Shown piece after piece: positions 15,939 to 25,692 of a stretch of 64,000 nucleotides of DNA (position 1 is its first letter; each line of letters begins with the position of its first letter). The DNA comes from Limnohabitans_A sp048020265 (GTDB lineage Bacteria; Pseudomonadota; Gammaproteobacteria; Burkholderiales; Burkholderiaceae_C), in NCBI RefSeq assembly GCF_048020265.1, contig NZ_CP171843.1, positions 1,054,001-1,118,000 of the forward strand, read 5' to 3'. Position numbers and translations under genes: made by a program. Below the pieces are notes generated by a model. That model had not been told where the DNA came from, ran no database searches, and saw nothing but the letters and a program-made list of their open reading frames with translations.

Positions 15939-17146
15939 GGCGCGCCCTCACTCCAGCTGCCATTGATGCGTTGCAGGCGTGTGGCATCGATGCCTTGCGG
16001 CCAGTTCAGGTCATAGGCTTTGCGCCCATCGGGCCGGGCCAGCACGTTGCCGGACTGCCATTCGGGCAGGCCCGACTCGACCACCAACTGGCCTTCGATG
16101 GTGCCGGCCTGCCAGCCCCGCATCTTGTCGTCGTTGCAGCCCGAATCGAGCAGGACACTGCCGTGAATGCGCACGCCCGGGCCGATGCGCGGACAGCGCA
16201 GGGCACAGGCCTTGGCAGAGAACGCCAACAGGGCCGGGTGGCTCGCCGTGCCCACGCTTTGCTGCCAGTCGGCGGGGCTGTCAATCCAGTAAATGGTGCG
16301 GGGTGGGGTGGTTTGCGCGGTCAGGCCATTGCGCTCTTGGGCGTTGGACCAGGCCTGCAACTGGGCATCCGTGATGTCCCCCAGCACACTGCGCCAAGCT
16401 GCGCGCTGGCAGGGCGTGTGCGCGGCGGCCGTATCAGGCCCGTTTTTGCTGCCCCCACCTGGCAAGCTGCGGGCGCTCAAGGCCAGGCAGGCATTCTTTT
16501 CTGTGCTGGAAATGCTGCCGTCGCGGTTGGTGTCCGTCACCCAGTGCGTGAGCACTGCAGGGCCATAGGCGGTGCCGACACAGGCATCACCTTGGCTGGT
16601 CAGCGGGCACACCCGCACCGTGGCAGCAGCGGCTTCACTGATGCAACCATTGAGCACGAGCGCAGCGGGCGCTGCCAAGCGTGGTGCCGGGGCCACAGTG
16701 GGCGCAAAGACGCTTTCGCGGACCAGCGCTTGGCTGTTTTGTCCGTTGATGCGAGCCCTGGCATGCAGCGTGATCACATGCGGTGACAGGAGCAGGTCGC
16801 GCACGGCGATGGCGCTCAGCTGCGCCTGAGGCAGACCAGGGTGTGGCGCCAGCCCCAAGTCGCTGCACGCCCATTGCAGGCCACTCCAGCCTTGTGGACA
16901 GGTGGCCGGGCGCGTCAACACCTCCTGTGAGGGCAGGCCGTTCAGCAAGGCTTGTGCTCCTGCCAAAGCCGCTTCGGCCGCCAGCCTGGCCTGGGTCGTG
17001 CGGGCGTGGTTTTGGCTGGCCAGTTGGTCCATGAGCACGCTGCGTGCGCTGTAAAAACTGGTCAGGCTGGCCAGGATCACCAGACCGATGGCCACCAGCA
17101 CAGTGATGGCACCGCGCTGTGGGTGCAAGTTGCGATGGCGGGTCAT
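15935..17146 (-). CDS. pilX: PilX-like minor pilin
   Basis: 403 residues from the ATG at 17146, which overlaps the pilW stop (ATGA). The N-terminus has a prepilin-like Gly followed by a hydrophobic helix (RG / AITVLVAIGLVILASLTSF), then SARSVLMDQLASQNHARTTQ and AAEAALAGAQALL, the PilX N-terminal signature. Glu at +5 is absent, as in tip pilins. The large C-terminal domain (about 100-400) is Cys-rich (over ten Cys) and longer than many PilX proteins, suggesting an exposed tip or binding module. Confidence 0.85.
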   Translation of the reverse strand: MTRHRNLHPQRGAITVLVAIGLVILASLTSFYSARSVLMDQLASQNHARTTQARLAAEAALAGAQALLNGLPSQEVLTRPATCPQGWSGLQWACSDLGLAPHPGLPQAQLSAIAVRDLLLSPHVITLHARARINGQNSQALVRESVFAPTVAPAPRLAAPAALVLNGCISEAAAATVRVCPLTSQGDACVGTAYGPAVLTHWVTDTNRDGSISSTEKNACLALSARSLPGGGSKNGPDTAAAHTPCQRAAWRSVLGDITDAQLQAWSNAQERNGLTAQTTPPRTIYWIDSPADWQQSVGTASHPALLAFSAKACALRCPRIGPGVRIHGSVLLDSGCNDDKMRGWQAGTIEGQLVVESGLPEWQSGNVLARPDGRKAYDLNWPQGIDATRLQRINGSWSEGAP

Positions 17147-17766
17147 GGGCAAAACCGCGCTTGCTGGCTGGCCGGTAAGTCGTTGCGCATGTGCACGGTG
17201 TGCGACAGACTGACCTGCCGCGACGCGTCGGTGGGCCATTGCGCGGTCAAGACCATCTGAATGCTGCGGTGCAGCCAGCCCTGGTGCTCTTCGCAGTGCA
17301 GTTGCCAGCGCAACTCGGTGATGTGCAGGTTGGCGCTGTCGGTGATCGCCTGCCAGTCGCCACTGGCGTTGCACGACCTTTTGGCCTGAAGCGCCTTGCC
17401 CGCCAGCCGAAAGCCCATGCATTCGTTCATGTCTTGTTGGCCGTTGTGGTTGCGGTCGTGGCTGAATTCGATCCTGTGGCCCGCGATGCTGAAGTCTTCC
17501 GGGCCATCGCAAAACGCGTCTTCACAGGCTGTAGGTGAGCGGGTTTCCCAGGCATTGGCGGTGTATTGGGCTTTGCGCAGTTCACGTGCCATCCAGTCGA
17601 TGGCCGATCGAAGGTCGTGGTGCAAGTGACTGTCTTGCAATGCGGTGCGGTGGCCGCGCAAGTGGTTGGCCAGCAGAGCGCTGCCTGCAGCCAACACGAC
17701 CAAACCCACCGACAAACCCACCAGCAGGCCCATCAGGGTTTCGCCGCGTTCTCTCTCGGCTGTCAT
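17143..17766 (-). CDS. pilW: PilW-like minor pilin
   Basis: 207 residues. The leader MTAERERG is followed by ETLMGLLVGLSVGLVVLAAG. Position +1 is Glu and position +5 is Gly, so the usual Phe1 and Glu5 are both missing, which is unusual. The body has DLRSAIDWMARELRKAQYTAN, typical of PilW, and five or more Cys. Overlaps pilX by 4 bases and starts 4 bases after pilE ends, so the pilins form one operon. Confidence 0.83.
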   Translation of the reverse strand: MTAERERGETLMGLLVGLSVGLVVLAAGSALLANHLRGHRTALQDSHLHHDLRSAIDWMARELRKAQYTANAWETRSPTACEDAFCDGPEDFSIAGHRIEFSHDRNHNGQQDMNECMGFRLAGKALQAKRSCNASGDWQAITDSANLHITELRWQLHCEEHQGWLHRSIQMVLTAQWPTDASRQVSLSHTVHMRNDLPASQQARFCP

Positions 17767-17770
17767 GCCA

Positions 17771-18241
17771 TCACCGCCGCCAGCAGCGGTTGGGGTCGCT
17801 GTCTGGGTGTTCGCCTGCGCCGAGGATGGCGGTGGCGCTACCTTGCCAGTTCAGGCGCAATGGCGTGCAGTTCCAGTCAGCGGCTTGGCTGTTCAAGCCG
17901 ATGGCTTGTGCAGCATAGCCCTCGGCATTGGCTTCGGTCAGGATGACCTGGTAGTGCCCTTGTGGCGACCGGTCACTGGGCCAGCCCAGTGCTGCCAAAG
18001 TATCGGCGTAGCCGTCGTGGGTGCTGCGCCAACGGGCCTGGTCCACTTGCAGTTGCAGCAGCGCCGCTTGCCCATCGCCGCGCCGCACCTGGCGTTGCTG
18101 CTGCTGGTAAGTGGGCAGGGCCAATGCCGCCAGCAGACCCATCAGGGCCATCGTGATCAACAACTCGGCCAAGGTCCATCCTTGGCTGCTGTGCCGGCCA
18201 TGGCGTTTTGGCGGGTGGTTGTTCCTGTGGGCTGTCGGCAT
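17771..18241 (-). CDS. pilE: PilE-like minor pilin (type IV pilin)
   Basis: 156 residues. A long 21-residue leader ending in Gly precedes WTLAELLITMALMGLLAALALPTYQQ. Glu5 is present, but Trp replaces the common Phe at +1. The C-terminal pair of Cys (WNCTPLRL, NRCWRR) forms the usual disulphide loop. The fold matches the PilE group that follows pilY1 in other Burkholderiales, but no pilY1 is found here. First gene of the minus-strand pilin operon, divergent from fimT. Confidence 0.83.
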   Translation of the reverse strand: MPTAHRNNHPPKRHGRHSSQGWTLAELLITMALMGLLAALALPTYQQQQRQVRRGDGQAALLQLQVDQARWRSTHDGYADTLAALGWPSDRSPQGHYQVILTEANAEGYAAQAIGLNSQAADWNCTPLRLNWQGSATAILGAGEHPDSDPNRCWRR

Positions 18242-18318
18242 GAGCGCGCTCCTTTTGATGTCTTGATTGTGGCCTTATGTATTCATCCTGTACAGTGCAA
18301 GACCTCGCGTACCAAACC

Positions 18319-18894
18319 ATGTGCCATTCATCCCCACGTACCGCCAAGTCGCTTGTCAGGCCGTTTGACCATGGCTTCACCTTGTTGGAGGCCTTGGTGG
18401 TGCTGGCTTTGTTGGGGGTGCTGGTGGGCATGGCCGTCCCGGCCATGTCGCAGCTGCAGGCCAGGCACCGCTTGCAGGCACAGGCCGAGGGGTTTCTGGA
18501 CAGTCTGGTGTTGGCACGCTCGGAGGCTTTGCGCCGCCAGCTGCGTATCAGCCTTTGCGCTCAGGCAGATGGGGGCCGTTGTGATACCGATGGCCAATGG
18601 GAGCAAGGCTGGCTGGTGTTCACGGATGAGAACGACAACGGCTTGCTGGATGCTGGGGAGGCGTTGATCGAGTCGCATGCCGCTTTGCCGGCCGGGATGC
18701 GCTTGGGTGCGACAAGTACCGTGAAATCGTATTTTTCGTATGGCTCCGAAGGGCGCAGCGTGAGCGCCAACGGTGCCTTCATGGCCGGGACGTGGCGGTT
18801 TTGCCAAGCCTCTGCATCTGTGGGGTGGCAGGTGGTCAGCAATGCCCTGGGCAAGCCCCGAATCGAAAAATACACACCACCGCAATGCCCATGA
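18319..18894 (+). CDS. fimT: FimT/GspH-type pseudopilin
   Basis: 191 residues from the ATG at 18319; a longer frame from 18277 adds 14 residues that do not improve the leader. The leader of 19 residues ends PFDHG, then FTLLEALVVLALLGVLVGMAVPAM with Phe1 and Glu5. The GspH-like body includes LARSEALRRQLRISLCAQ and DENDNGLLDAGE, both common in FimT. The C-terminal Cys pairs (RFCQAS, PPQCP) suggest a disulphide. Divergent from pilE, so both halves of the cluster share one promoter region. Confidence 0.87.
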   Translation: MCHSSPRTAKSLVRPFDHGFTLLEALVVLALLGVLVGMAVPAMSQLQARHRLQAQAEGFLDSLVLARSEALRRQLRISLCAQADGGRCDTDGQWEQGWLVFTDENDNGLLDAGEALIESHAALPAGMRLGATSTVKSYFSYGSEGRSVSANGAFMAGTWRFCQASASVGWQVVSNALGKPRIEKYTPPQCP

Positions 18895-18927
18895 ACGCGT
18901 AGCACGGGCAAGATGCCCCAAATTCGC

Positions 18928-19377
18928 TCAGCTTTGGACTTCGTCCACCAGGGTCTTGAAATCGTCGATGTCTTCGAAATTGCGGTACACGCTGGCAAAG
19001 CGTACATAAGCCACTTTGTCGAGCTTTTTTAGCTCCCGCATGACCAGCTCGCCAATGCGGTGCGAAGCGACTTCGCGGATGCCCAGGTTCAGCAGTTTTT
19101 CTTCGATGCGCTCAATCGCGCTGTCGACCTGCTCGGTGCTCACAGGGCGTTTGCGCAAGGCCAGATTCAAACTGGCGCGCAGTTTGTCGCGTTGGTAGTC
19201 AATGCGTCGGCCATCTTTTTTGACGATGGCCGGAAAGTTGACTTCCGGCTTCTCGTAGGTGGTGAAGCGCTTTTCACAGGCGCCGCATTGGCGGCGACGC
19301 CGGATGAAATCCCCGTCCTCGGCCAGACGGGTCTCGACCACCTGGGTTTCGAGGTGACCGCAAAACGGGCATTTCAT
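18928..19377 (-). CDS. nrdR: Transcriptional repressor NrdR
   Basis: Zinc-ribbon/ATP-cone repressor of ribonucleotide reductase genes. 149 residues, the usual length. The zinc ribbon has C3, C6, C31 and C34 (KCPFC and QCGAC), followed by the ATP-cone from about residue 49 (FPAIVKKDGRRIDYQRDKL). Lies 12 bases downstream of glyA on the same strand, a conserved pairing in Betaproteobacteria. Confidence 0.97.
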   Translation of the reverse strand: MKCPFCGHLETQVVETRLAEDGDFIRRRRQCGACEKRFTTYEKPEVNFPAIVKKDGRRIDYQRDKLRASLNLALRKRPVSTEQVDSAIERIEEKLLNLGIREVASHRIGELVMRELKKLDKVAYVRFASVYRNFEDIDDFKTLVDEVQS

Positions 19378-19389
19378 CGCGCGGGCCGA

Positions 19390-20634
<1,245 letters not shown>

Positions 20635-20689
20635 GGCAGTCCTTCAGATGATGGAACCTTGCCAGGCAACTTGTGAAAAGTTCCCGACA

Positions 20690-20861
20690 AGGGCTGCCCA
20701 GGCGAACGGCTGATAACCCGTGGCTGGGTTCCATGGCCAGTTCCGGGCTGTGCGCTTCCCAGTGGTTCTGGGGTAGCCCGACGGCCACCGCGCTCCACGT
20801 CAGAGTGATCCCGTCTGATCTTAGAAAAGAGGGGGCTCCTATCGCCAGTCGCGCACGCTGC
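20690..20861 (-). ncRNA. ZTP (pfl-motif) riboswitch in glyA leader
   Basis: Both signature blocks of the ZTP/pfl aptamer occur in the correct order on the minus strand. The 5' block GCGACTGGCG lies within 20843-20857, and the 3' block CGCCTGGGCA lies at about 20697-20706, followed by GCCC. A linker of about 135 bases separates them, within the known variable spacing. The aptamer ends about 55 bases before the glyA ATG, a stretch with overlapping GGAAC/GGTTCC and AACTT/AAGTT pairings that could be the expression platform. The family is known to sense ZTP/ZMP and to control glyA and purine/folate genes. The fold was judged by eye. Confidence 0.8.
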
Positions 20862-20901
20862 TAGTGTAGCCGAGCGCGGCGGGCTTCCAGACCCGGTCGG
20901 G

Positions 20902-21669
20902 TCACAGCCGTGTCGGGCTGATTTTGGTCACCAGCATGGCTGATTTTTGTTTTTCGGTGACTTGGTCCAGCAGTTTTTGCTCCGCCAGGACCCGGTCGAC
21001 GTACTGGCTTTCCATGGCCTGGCCTGAAGACGCGCCGTAGAGTGCCAAAGCTTCTTCCAAGGTGTTGGTTTGTTGCAGCAGGCTTTGCAAATGCCGCACG
21101 CCCAAGCGCACATTGGTCAGCGGGTCGAAGGCCGACAGGGTGCCGCCAAACTGGCCCAAGGCCTCGGCATGGGCCTTGATTTCCAGCTGCATCAGGCCCA
21201 CGTTGCCCTGACTGCCTGAGGCAAAAGGATTGAATCGTGACTCGATCGCCATGATGGCCAGGATCAGGCTGGGGGGCAGCTGGCTGCGTTCGCCCAAACT
21301 CCAGGCCTCGGCCACCATGGCCCCCAAAGGCTCGCTGGAGACGCGGTACTTGCGGCTGAGCCAGCGGGTCACGGCCGCTTGGTCGGGCGTCAGATCGCTC
21401 AGGCTTTGCGTGGTCGAGCGTGTCGCCGCGTTGCTGGCCACAGGGGCTTCCACCGCCTCGGTTTGGCGGATTTGCAGCCAGCCCAGCAACATTTCGCTGG
21501 CCGCTGTTTGCAAACTGGGGCGGGCCATAAAGCCCAGGCTCACGATCACGACCACCAAGCCGAACAGGGCCAGGCTGTGGCGGGTAATTTCGATAAAACC
21601 TTCTCGGACATCGGTAGCCCAGGTCTGCAGACACAGACCGAGGCGAGACATGTTCAATGACGCTGTCAT
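20902..21669 (-). CDS. Transglycosylase SLT domain protein, membrane-anchored
   Basis: 255 residues from the ATG at 21669, which is preceded by GAGAGGAAG; an ATG 21 bases further up lacks a site. One transmembrane helix at about 33-49 (LALFGLVVVIVSLGFMA) places the C-terminal half in the periplasm. The lysozyme-like fold (about 130-235) has the catalytic Glu E143 in AIMAIESRFNPFA, then GNVGLMQL and the ALALYGASSG segment, as in MltC/Slt-type lytic transglycosylases. Predicted role: cleavage of peptidoglycan glycan strands. Confidence 0.85.
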   Translation of the reverse strand: MTASLNMSRLGLCLQTWATDVREGFIEITRHSLALFGLVVVIVSLGFMARPSLQTAASEMLLGWLQIRQTEAVEAPVASNAATRSTTQSLSDLTPDQAAVTRWLSRKYRVSSEPLGAMVAEAWSLGERSQLPPSLILAIMAIESRFNPFASGSQGNVGLMQLEIKAHAEALGQFGGTLSAFDPLTNVRLGVRHLQSLLQQTNTLEEALALYGASSGQAMESQYVDRVLAEQKLLDQVTEKQKSAMLVTKISPTRL

Positions 21670-22066
21670 AGCACTTCCTCTCGTGGCCAACGCAGCCGAT
21701 GGACATCGGCCACGTGGGTGGGTGGTGTGGGGGGCGAGGCCTGTGGCGCACCGGTGTGCGGCGACAGAACCGGCCAGGGGCGGCAGCGGTACCGGGTTAT
21801 CCCTAGGCTTGGAATGGGCGAATTCTAGGAATATTTAATATCAAGTCAACACTATCAAATTAAAAAATCATTTCTCACGAGTATATAGAAGTCCTTCTGC
21901 GGTCGAAATCACAAGAGATTGCCGCGTATTGCGCTCAGCAGGTCGGGGCGGCCCAAATACCAGCGAAAATACGGGGTTGTCGCCTGTTGCGCTGCACATT
22001 TTGCTGGCGTGCTCGGCCCGACGCTGATGCCGTATTTGGCATGGACCGTGTTTTAAAGTTTTTACC
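21670..22066. other. Divergent spacer between transglycosylase and DUF349 genes
   Basis: 397 bases without a gene. A strongly A+T-rich stretch at about 21825-21890 interrupts otherwise G+C-rich DNA and probably contains promoters. A small palindrome ATGCC-N6-GGCAT lies at 22027-22042, 25 bases before the GTG start of the DUF349 gene, and could be an operator. No RNA gene was recognised. Confidence 0.5.
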
Positions 22067-24823
22067 GTGACTTCATCTTCAAAGCCTCTTGACCTCGCCG
22101 CGCTGGACTCCTTGACCGGGGGGGCTTTCCATGCCGCCACTTCAGGCGAGCGCAGCGCCCGTCTGCGCGAATGGCTCTCGACCGAACCCGCTGCCGACGC
22201 CCTGGCCGAGGTCTACCGCGAGATGGCCTCGCGTGACAAAGGCGCGGCCAAGCTCCTGAAGGAAAAGCTCGACGAGCTCAAGCGCCAGCATGGTCAGGAC
22301 GCCTTGGCCAGCGACTGGGCGCAAAAAGCAGAGCAGATGCTGCAAGCCCCGCGCCTGAACATTGGCGACGCCATGGCCTGGCAGCGCGACGCTGCCAAAG
22401 CGGGCGCACCCCTCTCGCGCGAGCCCTTGGCCAGTTTGAAGCTGCGTTTGGCCGAAGTGGTCAAAGGCGTGGAAGACCTGCAGCACCAGGTGATGGTGCA
22501 GCGCGAAGCCGCCGTCTTGCTGGCGCAGCGCATCGAAGTGCTCTCGACCAAGCCCATGGCCGAGGCCCAAGCCGGTTTGGCGGGGGTGCAGGCCGATGTC
22601 GCCCAGTGGCAAGCCCAAGCTGGGCAGCTCAGCACCAACCCCGTCTGGCCCAGCGTGGATTTGAAGTTCCCGGCCCAGCTCGATGCCGCGCAGAGCCAGT
22701 TGCAGGCCGTCTGGCAAGGTTTTTCTGCCGCTTTGGCGCTGGCCCAGCAAGCCCAGGCCGATGCCACCGCCGCCTTGCCATCGGTGCCCGTGTGGGCCGA
22801 TGAAATCCGCCGTTTGCGCGGTGAAGTCGTGGCGGACGTTCAGTCCCTCGCAGTAACGCCTGCGCCTGGCGATGCCGCCAAAGAGCCCAAGCCTGCCAAA
22901 CCCAAAATGGACGCGGCCCAGCGCCAGGCCCTGCGCGAGCAGGCCCTCAAGGCTGTGACCGAAGTGCTGGAAGCGCTTGAAAAACAGATCACCGAGAGCG
23001 AAGGCGCCCCATTGCCCGAGGGGCTCAACGCTTTGCGTGCGGCCCTCAAAACTCACGGCAGGAACCTGGACACCACCTTGGACGAGCGGGTGCACAAGGC
23101 CTTGACCGCAGCGGGTGACGCCGAAGGCTGGCAGCGCTGGCTGGCCGACCAGGTGCGCCAGACCCTGGTGGCCCAGGCTGAAGGCCTGCTGGACGCCGAC
23201 AAGTCCCCCACCGTGGGTGGCCGCAAGATGCAGGACAAGCTGCGCCAATTGCGCGACAGCTGGAAGCAAACCGACCAAGGCGGCTTGCCCAACCATGCGC
23301 TGTGGAAGCGGTTCGATGCCGCTTGCAACGAAGCCTACAAAACCGTGCTGGCTTGGCTCGAGCAAATGAAAAAAGAGTCCGCCGAACACCGCGCCCAGCG
23401 CGTGGCCTTGATGGACGAAGTCAAATCCTGGACGGCGGCCAACGCCGAAAGCGAAGACTGGCGTGCCCAGCTGCGTGCACTGCACCAATTCGCCGACCGC
23501 TGGCGCAACGCGGGCCACCTGAGTGAAAAAGCTTTTGGCGAGATGCAGTCGCAGTGGAAGGCGATTTTCAAAGCCGCTGCCGCCCGCCTCGAAGCGGCCC
23601 AGAAAGCCAGTGTCGAGCGCCGTCAGGCCCTGATCAACGAAGCCCGCGAGCTGGGCGCTGCGCCTGCTTTGCGTGTGGACGCCGTCAAGGCCCTGCAGCA
23701 ACGCTGGCAAGTCGAAGCCCAATCGGTGCCGCTGGACCGCAAGACCGAACAGAAACTCTGGGAAGTGTTCCGTGCGCCGCTGGACGAAGCTTTCCAGCGC
23801 AAAGGCACTGAACGCCACGCCTCGGCCGCCCCCTTGACCGCCCGTGACCGCGCCGTGATCGATGCGTCCAAAGCCCTGGACGAAGCCAATGCCGGTGGCG
23901 ATGCCAGCAAGATCCGCGCGGCCATGGCTGCGCTCGATGCCGCCTTGCGTGGCCAGGCGCAGGAAGCACAGGCTGCCAAAGCGGAGGCAACCAGCGCAGC
24001 ACCCGCTGTTGACCCAGCATCTTCGTCCGCGCCAGCTGCTTCAGACCTGCCTGCTGATGAAGCCGCATCGGCTGCTGAGCCGGGCGAGAGCGCGGCTGCC
24101 GCCGAGGCCGAAGCACCTGCGGCCCCCGTGGCTCCACCCAAACCCGCCAAGCCCGTTGTGGCCGTGCGCGGCGATGACCGCCCAGGTCAAAAGAAAACAG
24201 AAGCTGTGTCGGGTCGCGATGGCCGCCGCGATGGCCGACCCGGCGAGCGCGGTGCGCGTCCCGGAGCTGACCGGGGCCCTGGCCGCCCAGGTGAGCGTGG
24301 CGGTGAGCGCTTTGGCGACCGCGGTGGTCGTGGCGAAAGCCGTGATTTCCGCGAAGACCGCGGTCCGCGTCTGGGCGATGCCGCTTTCCGTGCCCAGCGC
24401 GAAGCCATGGAGCGCGCCGAAATGTCGCTGCGCAAACTGGCCGCGCAAGCGCACGGCGAAACCCTGACCCGCTTGATGAGCGCCTGGCAAGAGCGCCAGG
24501 CCGAAGCATTGCCCAGCGCACAAGAGTTGGGCCGCGCCATCAACGCTGCGACCCGTCAGGCATGGGCGCAAGCGGTCAGTACACCCGCCAAGGTGCCCGC
24601 TGCCACGGCTTTGTTGCGTCTGGAAATGGCGGCCGAAGTGCCCACCCCGGCCGACAGCTTGAACGAGCGCCGCGCATTGCAATTGCAGCTGCTGACCCAG
24701 CGTAACCAGCCAGGCCCCCGCGAAACCTGGGCTCAGGATGTGGCGCAGGTGCTGTCCGGCCCGCACGAAGAGGCTACGGCACGCCGTCTGCAAAACGTCT
24801 TGAAGAACCTGCTGCGCGGCTGA
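22067..24823 (+). CDS. DUF349 domain-containing protein
   Basis: 918 residues from a GTG at 22067. Largely alpha-helical, with repeated DUF349 modules. Clear units include GRKMQDKLRQLRDSWKQTD...LWKRFDAACNEAY (about 390-430) and EDWRAQLRALHQFADRWRNAG...MQSQWKAIFKAA (about 460-510). An Ala/Pro-rich linker (about 640-710) leads to an Arg/Gly-rich segment (RRDGRPGERG, RFGDRGGRGE, about 715-770), resembling unstructured RNA-binding tails, before a final helical domain. No signal peptide, so cytoplasmic. E. coli YeiR-independent DUF349 proteins have no settled role; the function here is unknown. Confidence 0.85.
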   Translation: MTSSSKPLDLAALDSLTGGAFHAATSGERSARLREWLSTEPAADALAEVYREMASRDKGAAKLLKEKLDELKRQHGQDALASDWAQKAEQMLQAPRLNIGDAMAWQRDAAKAGAPLSREPLASLKLRLAEVVKGVEDLQHQVMVQREAAVLLAQRIEVLSTKPMAEAQAGLAGVQADVAQWQAQAGQLSTNPVWPSVDLKFPAQLDAAQSQLQAVWQGFSAALALAQQAQADATAALPSVPVWADEIRRLRGEVVADVQSLAVTPAPGDAAKEPKPAKPKMDAAQRQALREQALKAVTEVLEALEKQITESEGAPLPEGLNALRAALKTHGRNLDTTLDERVHKALTAAGDAEGWQRWLADQVRQTLVAQAEGLLDADKSPTVGGRKMQDKLRQLRDSWKQTDQGGLPNHALWKRFDAACNEAYKTVLAWLEQMKKESAEHRAQRVALMDEVKSWTAANAESEDWRAQLRALHQFADRWRNAGHLSEKAFGEMQSQWKAIFKAAAARLEAAQKASVERRQALINEARELGAAPALRVDAVKALQQRWQVEAQSVPLDRKTEQKLWEVFRAPLDEAFQRKGTERHASAAPLTARDRAVIDASKALDEANAGGDASKIRAAMAALDAALRGQAQEAQAAKAEATSAAPAVDPASSSAPAASDLPADEAASAAEPGESAAAAEAEAPAAPVAPPKPAKPVVAVRGDDRPGQKKTEAVSGRDGRRDGRPGERGARPGADRGPGRPGERGGERFGDRGGRGESRDFREDRGPRLGDAAFRAQREAMERAEMSLRKLAAQAHGETLTRLMSAWQERQAEALPSAQELGRAINAATRQAWAQAVSTPAKVPAATALLRLEMAAEVPTPADSLNERRALQLQLLTQRNQPGPRETWAQDVAQVLSGPHEEATARRLQNVLKNLLRG

Positions 24824-24839
24824 TGGCCTCGCCACATGC

Positions 24840-24870
24840 AAAACGGCCGCTTTCGAGCGGCCGTTTTTTT
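24840..24870 (+). terminator. Rho-independent terminator after DUF349 gene
   Basis: Stem AAACGGCCGC / GCGGCCGTTT (10 bp, extendable by one A-T) with loop TTTCGA, followed by TTTT. Begins about 17 bases after the stop codon. Confidence 0.92.
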
Positions 24871-24901
24871 GATCGGTACGGGTCTTGAAAAGAAAGCTGT
24901 T

Positions 24902-25681
24902 TTAAAGCCAATCGATCCGCTGTGAACCGCCGGCGCGTTGCAGCCTGAACACCTGCGCCCGCACAGGGGCGTGGTCCAGCGACCAGTCGCTCAGCACATG
25001 CCGTTGGGCAGTGCCCAACGTGTGGTCGGCGGGGCGGTGGGTGTGGCCGTGCACCAAGCCATCGGCTTGAGCCTCTGCCAGCCAGAACAGGCTCATCTCT
25101 GGGTCTGCGTCGGCAAAGGTCATGCCCTCGTGCTTTTGCGACTCGCTGAGCGCACGCAAACTGCGTGCAAACGCCTGACGCTCTTCCATAGGCTTGGCCA
25201 AAAACGCCTGCTGCCATTCAGGGCTGCGCGCCTGCAGTCGGAAGGCTTGGTATGGTTTGTCGTCCAGGCACAGCGCGTCGCCGTGGGTGAGCAAAATGCG
25301 TTGGGTGCCCAGTGCGAGCAAAGTCGGGTCGGTCATGGGCTGAACGCCACAGCGGCCCAGGTAATCCGGGCCCACCAAAAAGTCGCGGTTGCCGGGCATG
25401 AAAGCGACATGGGCGCGCTGCGCGGTTTGGCGCAACACCTGGGCACATGCTTGCAAAAAGGGGTCGAGCGCAGCGGCATCGTCGCCCACCCAGACTTCAA
25501 ACAAGTCCCCCAGAATCAGCACCGCATCGGCAGGCGTGCGGGCCATGTAGTCACGCCAGGCTTCAAAAGTGGCGGTCTCGGAGGCCTGCAAATGCAGGTC
25601 CGAGATCAGGTCCACGGTTTGCCATGTCGCTGGCGCGGTCAGCAGGCCAATCTTCGGCCGGGTGGTGCGCGGGTCCGACAC
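24902..25681 (-). CDS. lpxH: UDP-2,3-diacylglucosamine diphosphatase
   Basis: Metal-dependent hydrolase making lipid X in lipid A synthesis. 259 residues. The calcineurin-like phosphoesterase motifs are all present and in order: DLISDLHLQ, GDLFEVWVGD, PGNRDFL, LTHGDALC and VHGHTHRP. The RNDF-type PGNRDFLVG and the DLFEVW loop distinguish LpxH from other phosphoesterases. Follows ppiB on the minus strand 11 bases after its stop. Confidence 0.95.
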   Translation of the reverse strand: MSDPRTTRPKIGLLTAPATWQTVDLISDLHLQASETATFEAWRDYMARTPADAVLILGDLFEVWVGDDAAALDPFLQACAQVLRQTAQRAHVAFMPGNRDFLVGPDYLGRCGVQPMTDPTLLALGTQRILLTHGDALCLDDKPYQAFRLQARSPEWQQAFLAKPMEERQAFARSLRALSESQKHEGMTFADADPEMSLFWLAEAQADGLVHGHTHRPADHTLGTAQRHVLSDWSLDHAPVRAQVFRLQRAGGSQRIDWL

Positions 25682-25692
25682 GGCTCAGCCCA

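Noticed and set aside
22142..23818. A 558-codon open frame antisense to the DUF349 gene
   Set aside because: Composition is that of a shadow frame in G+C-rich coding DNA; the plus-strand protein has coherent domain repeats and codon bias, and the antisense product has no family motif or start signal.
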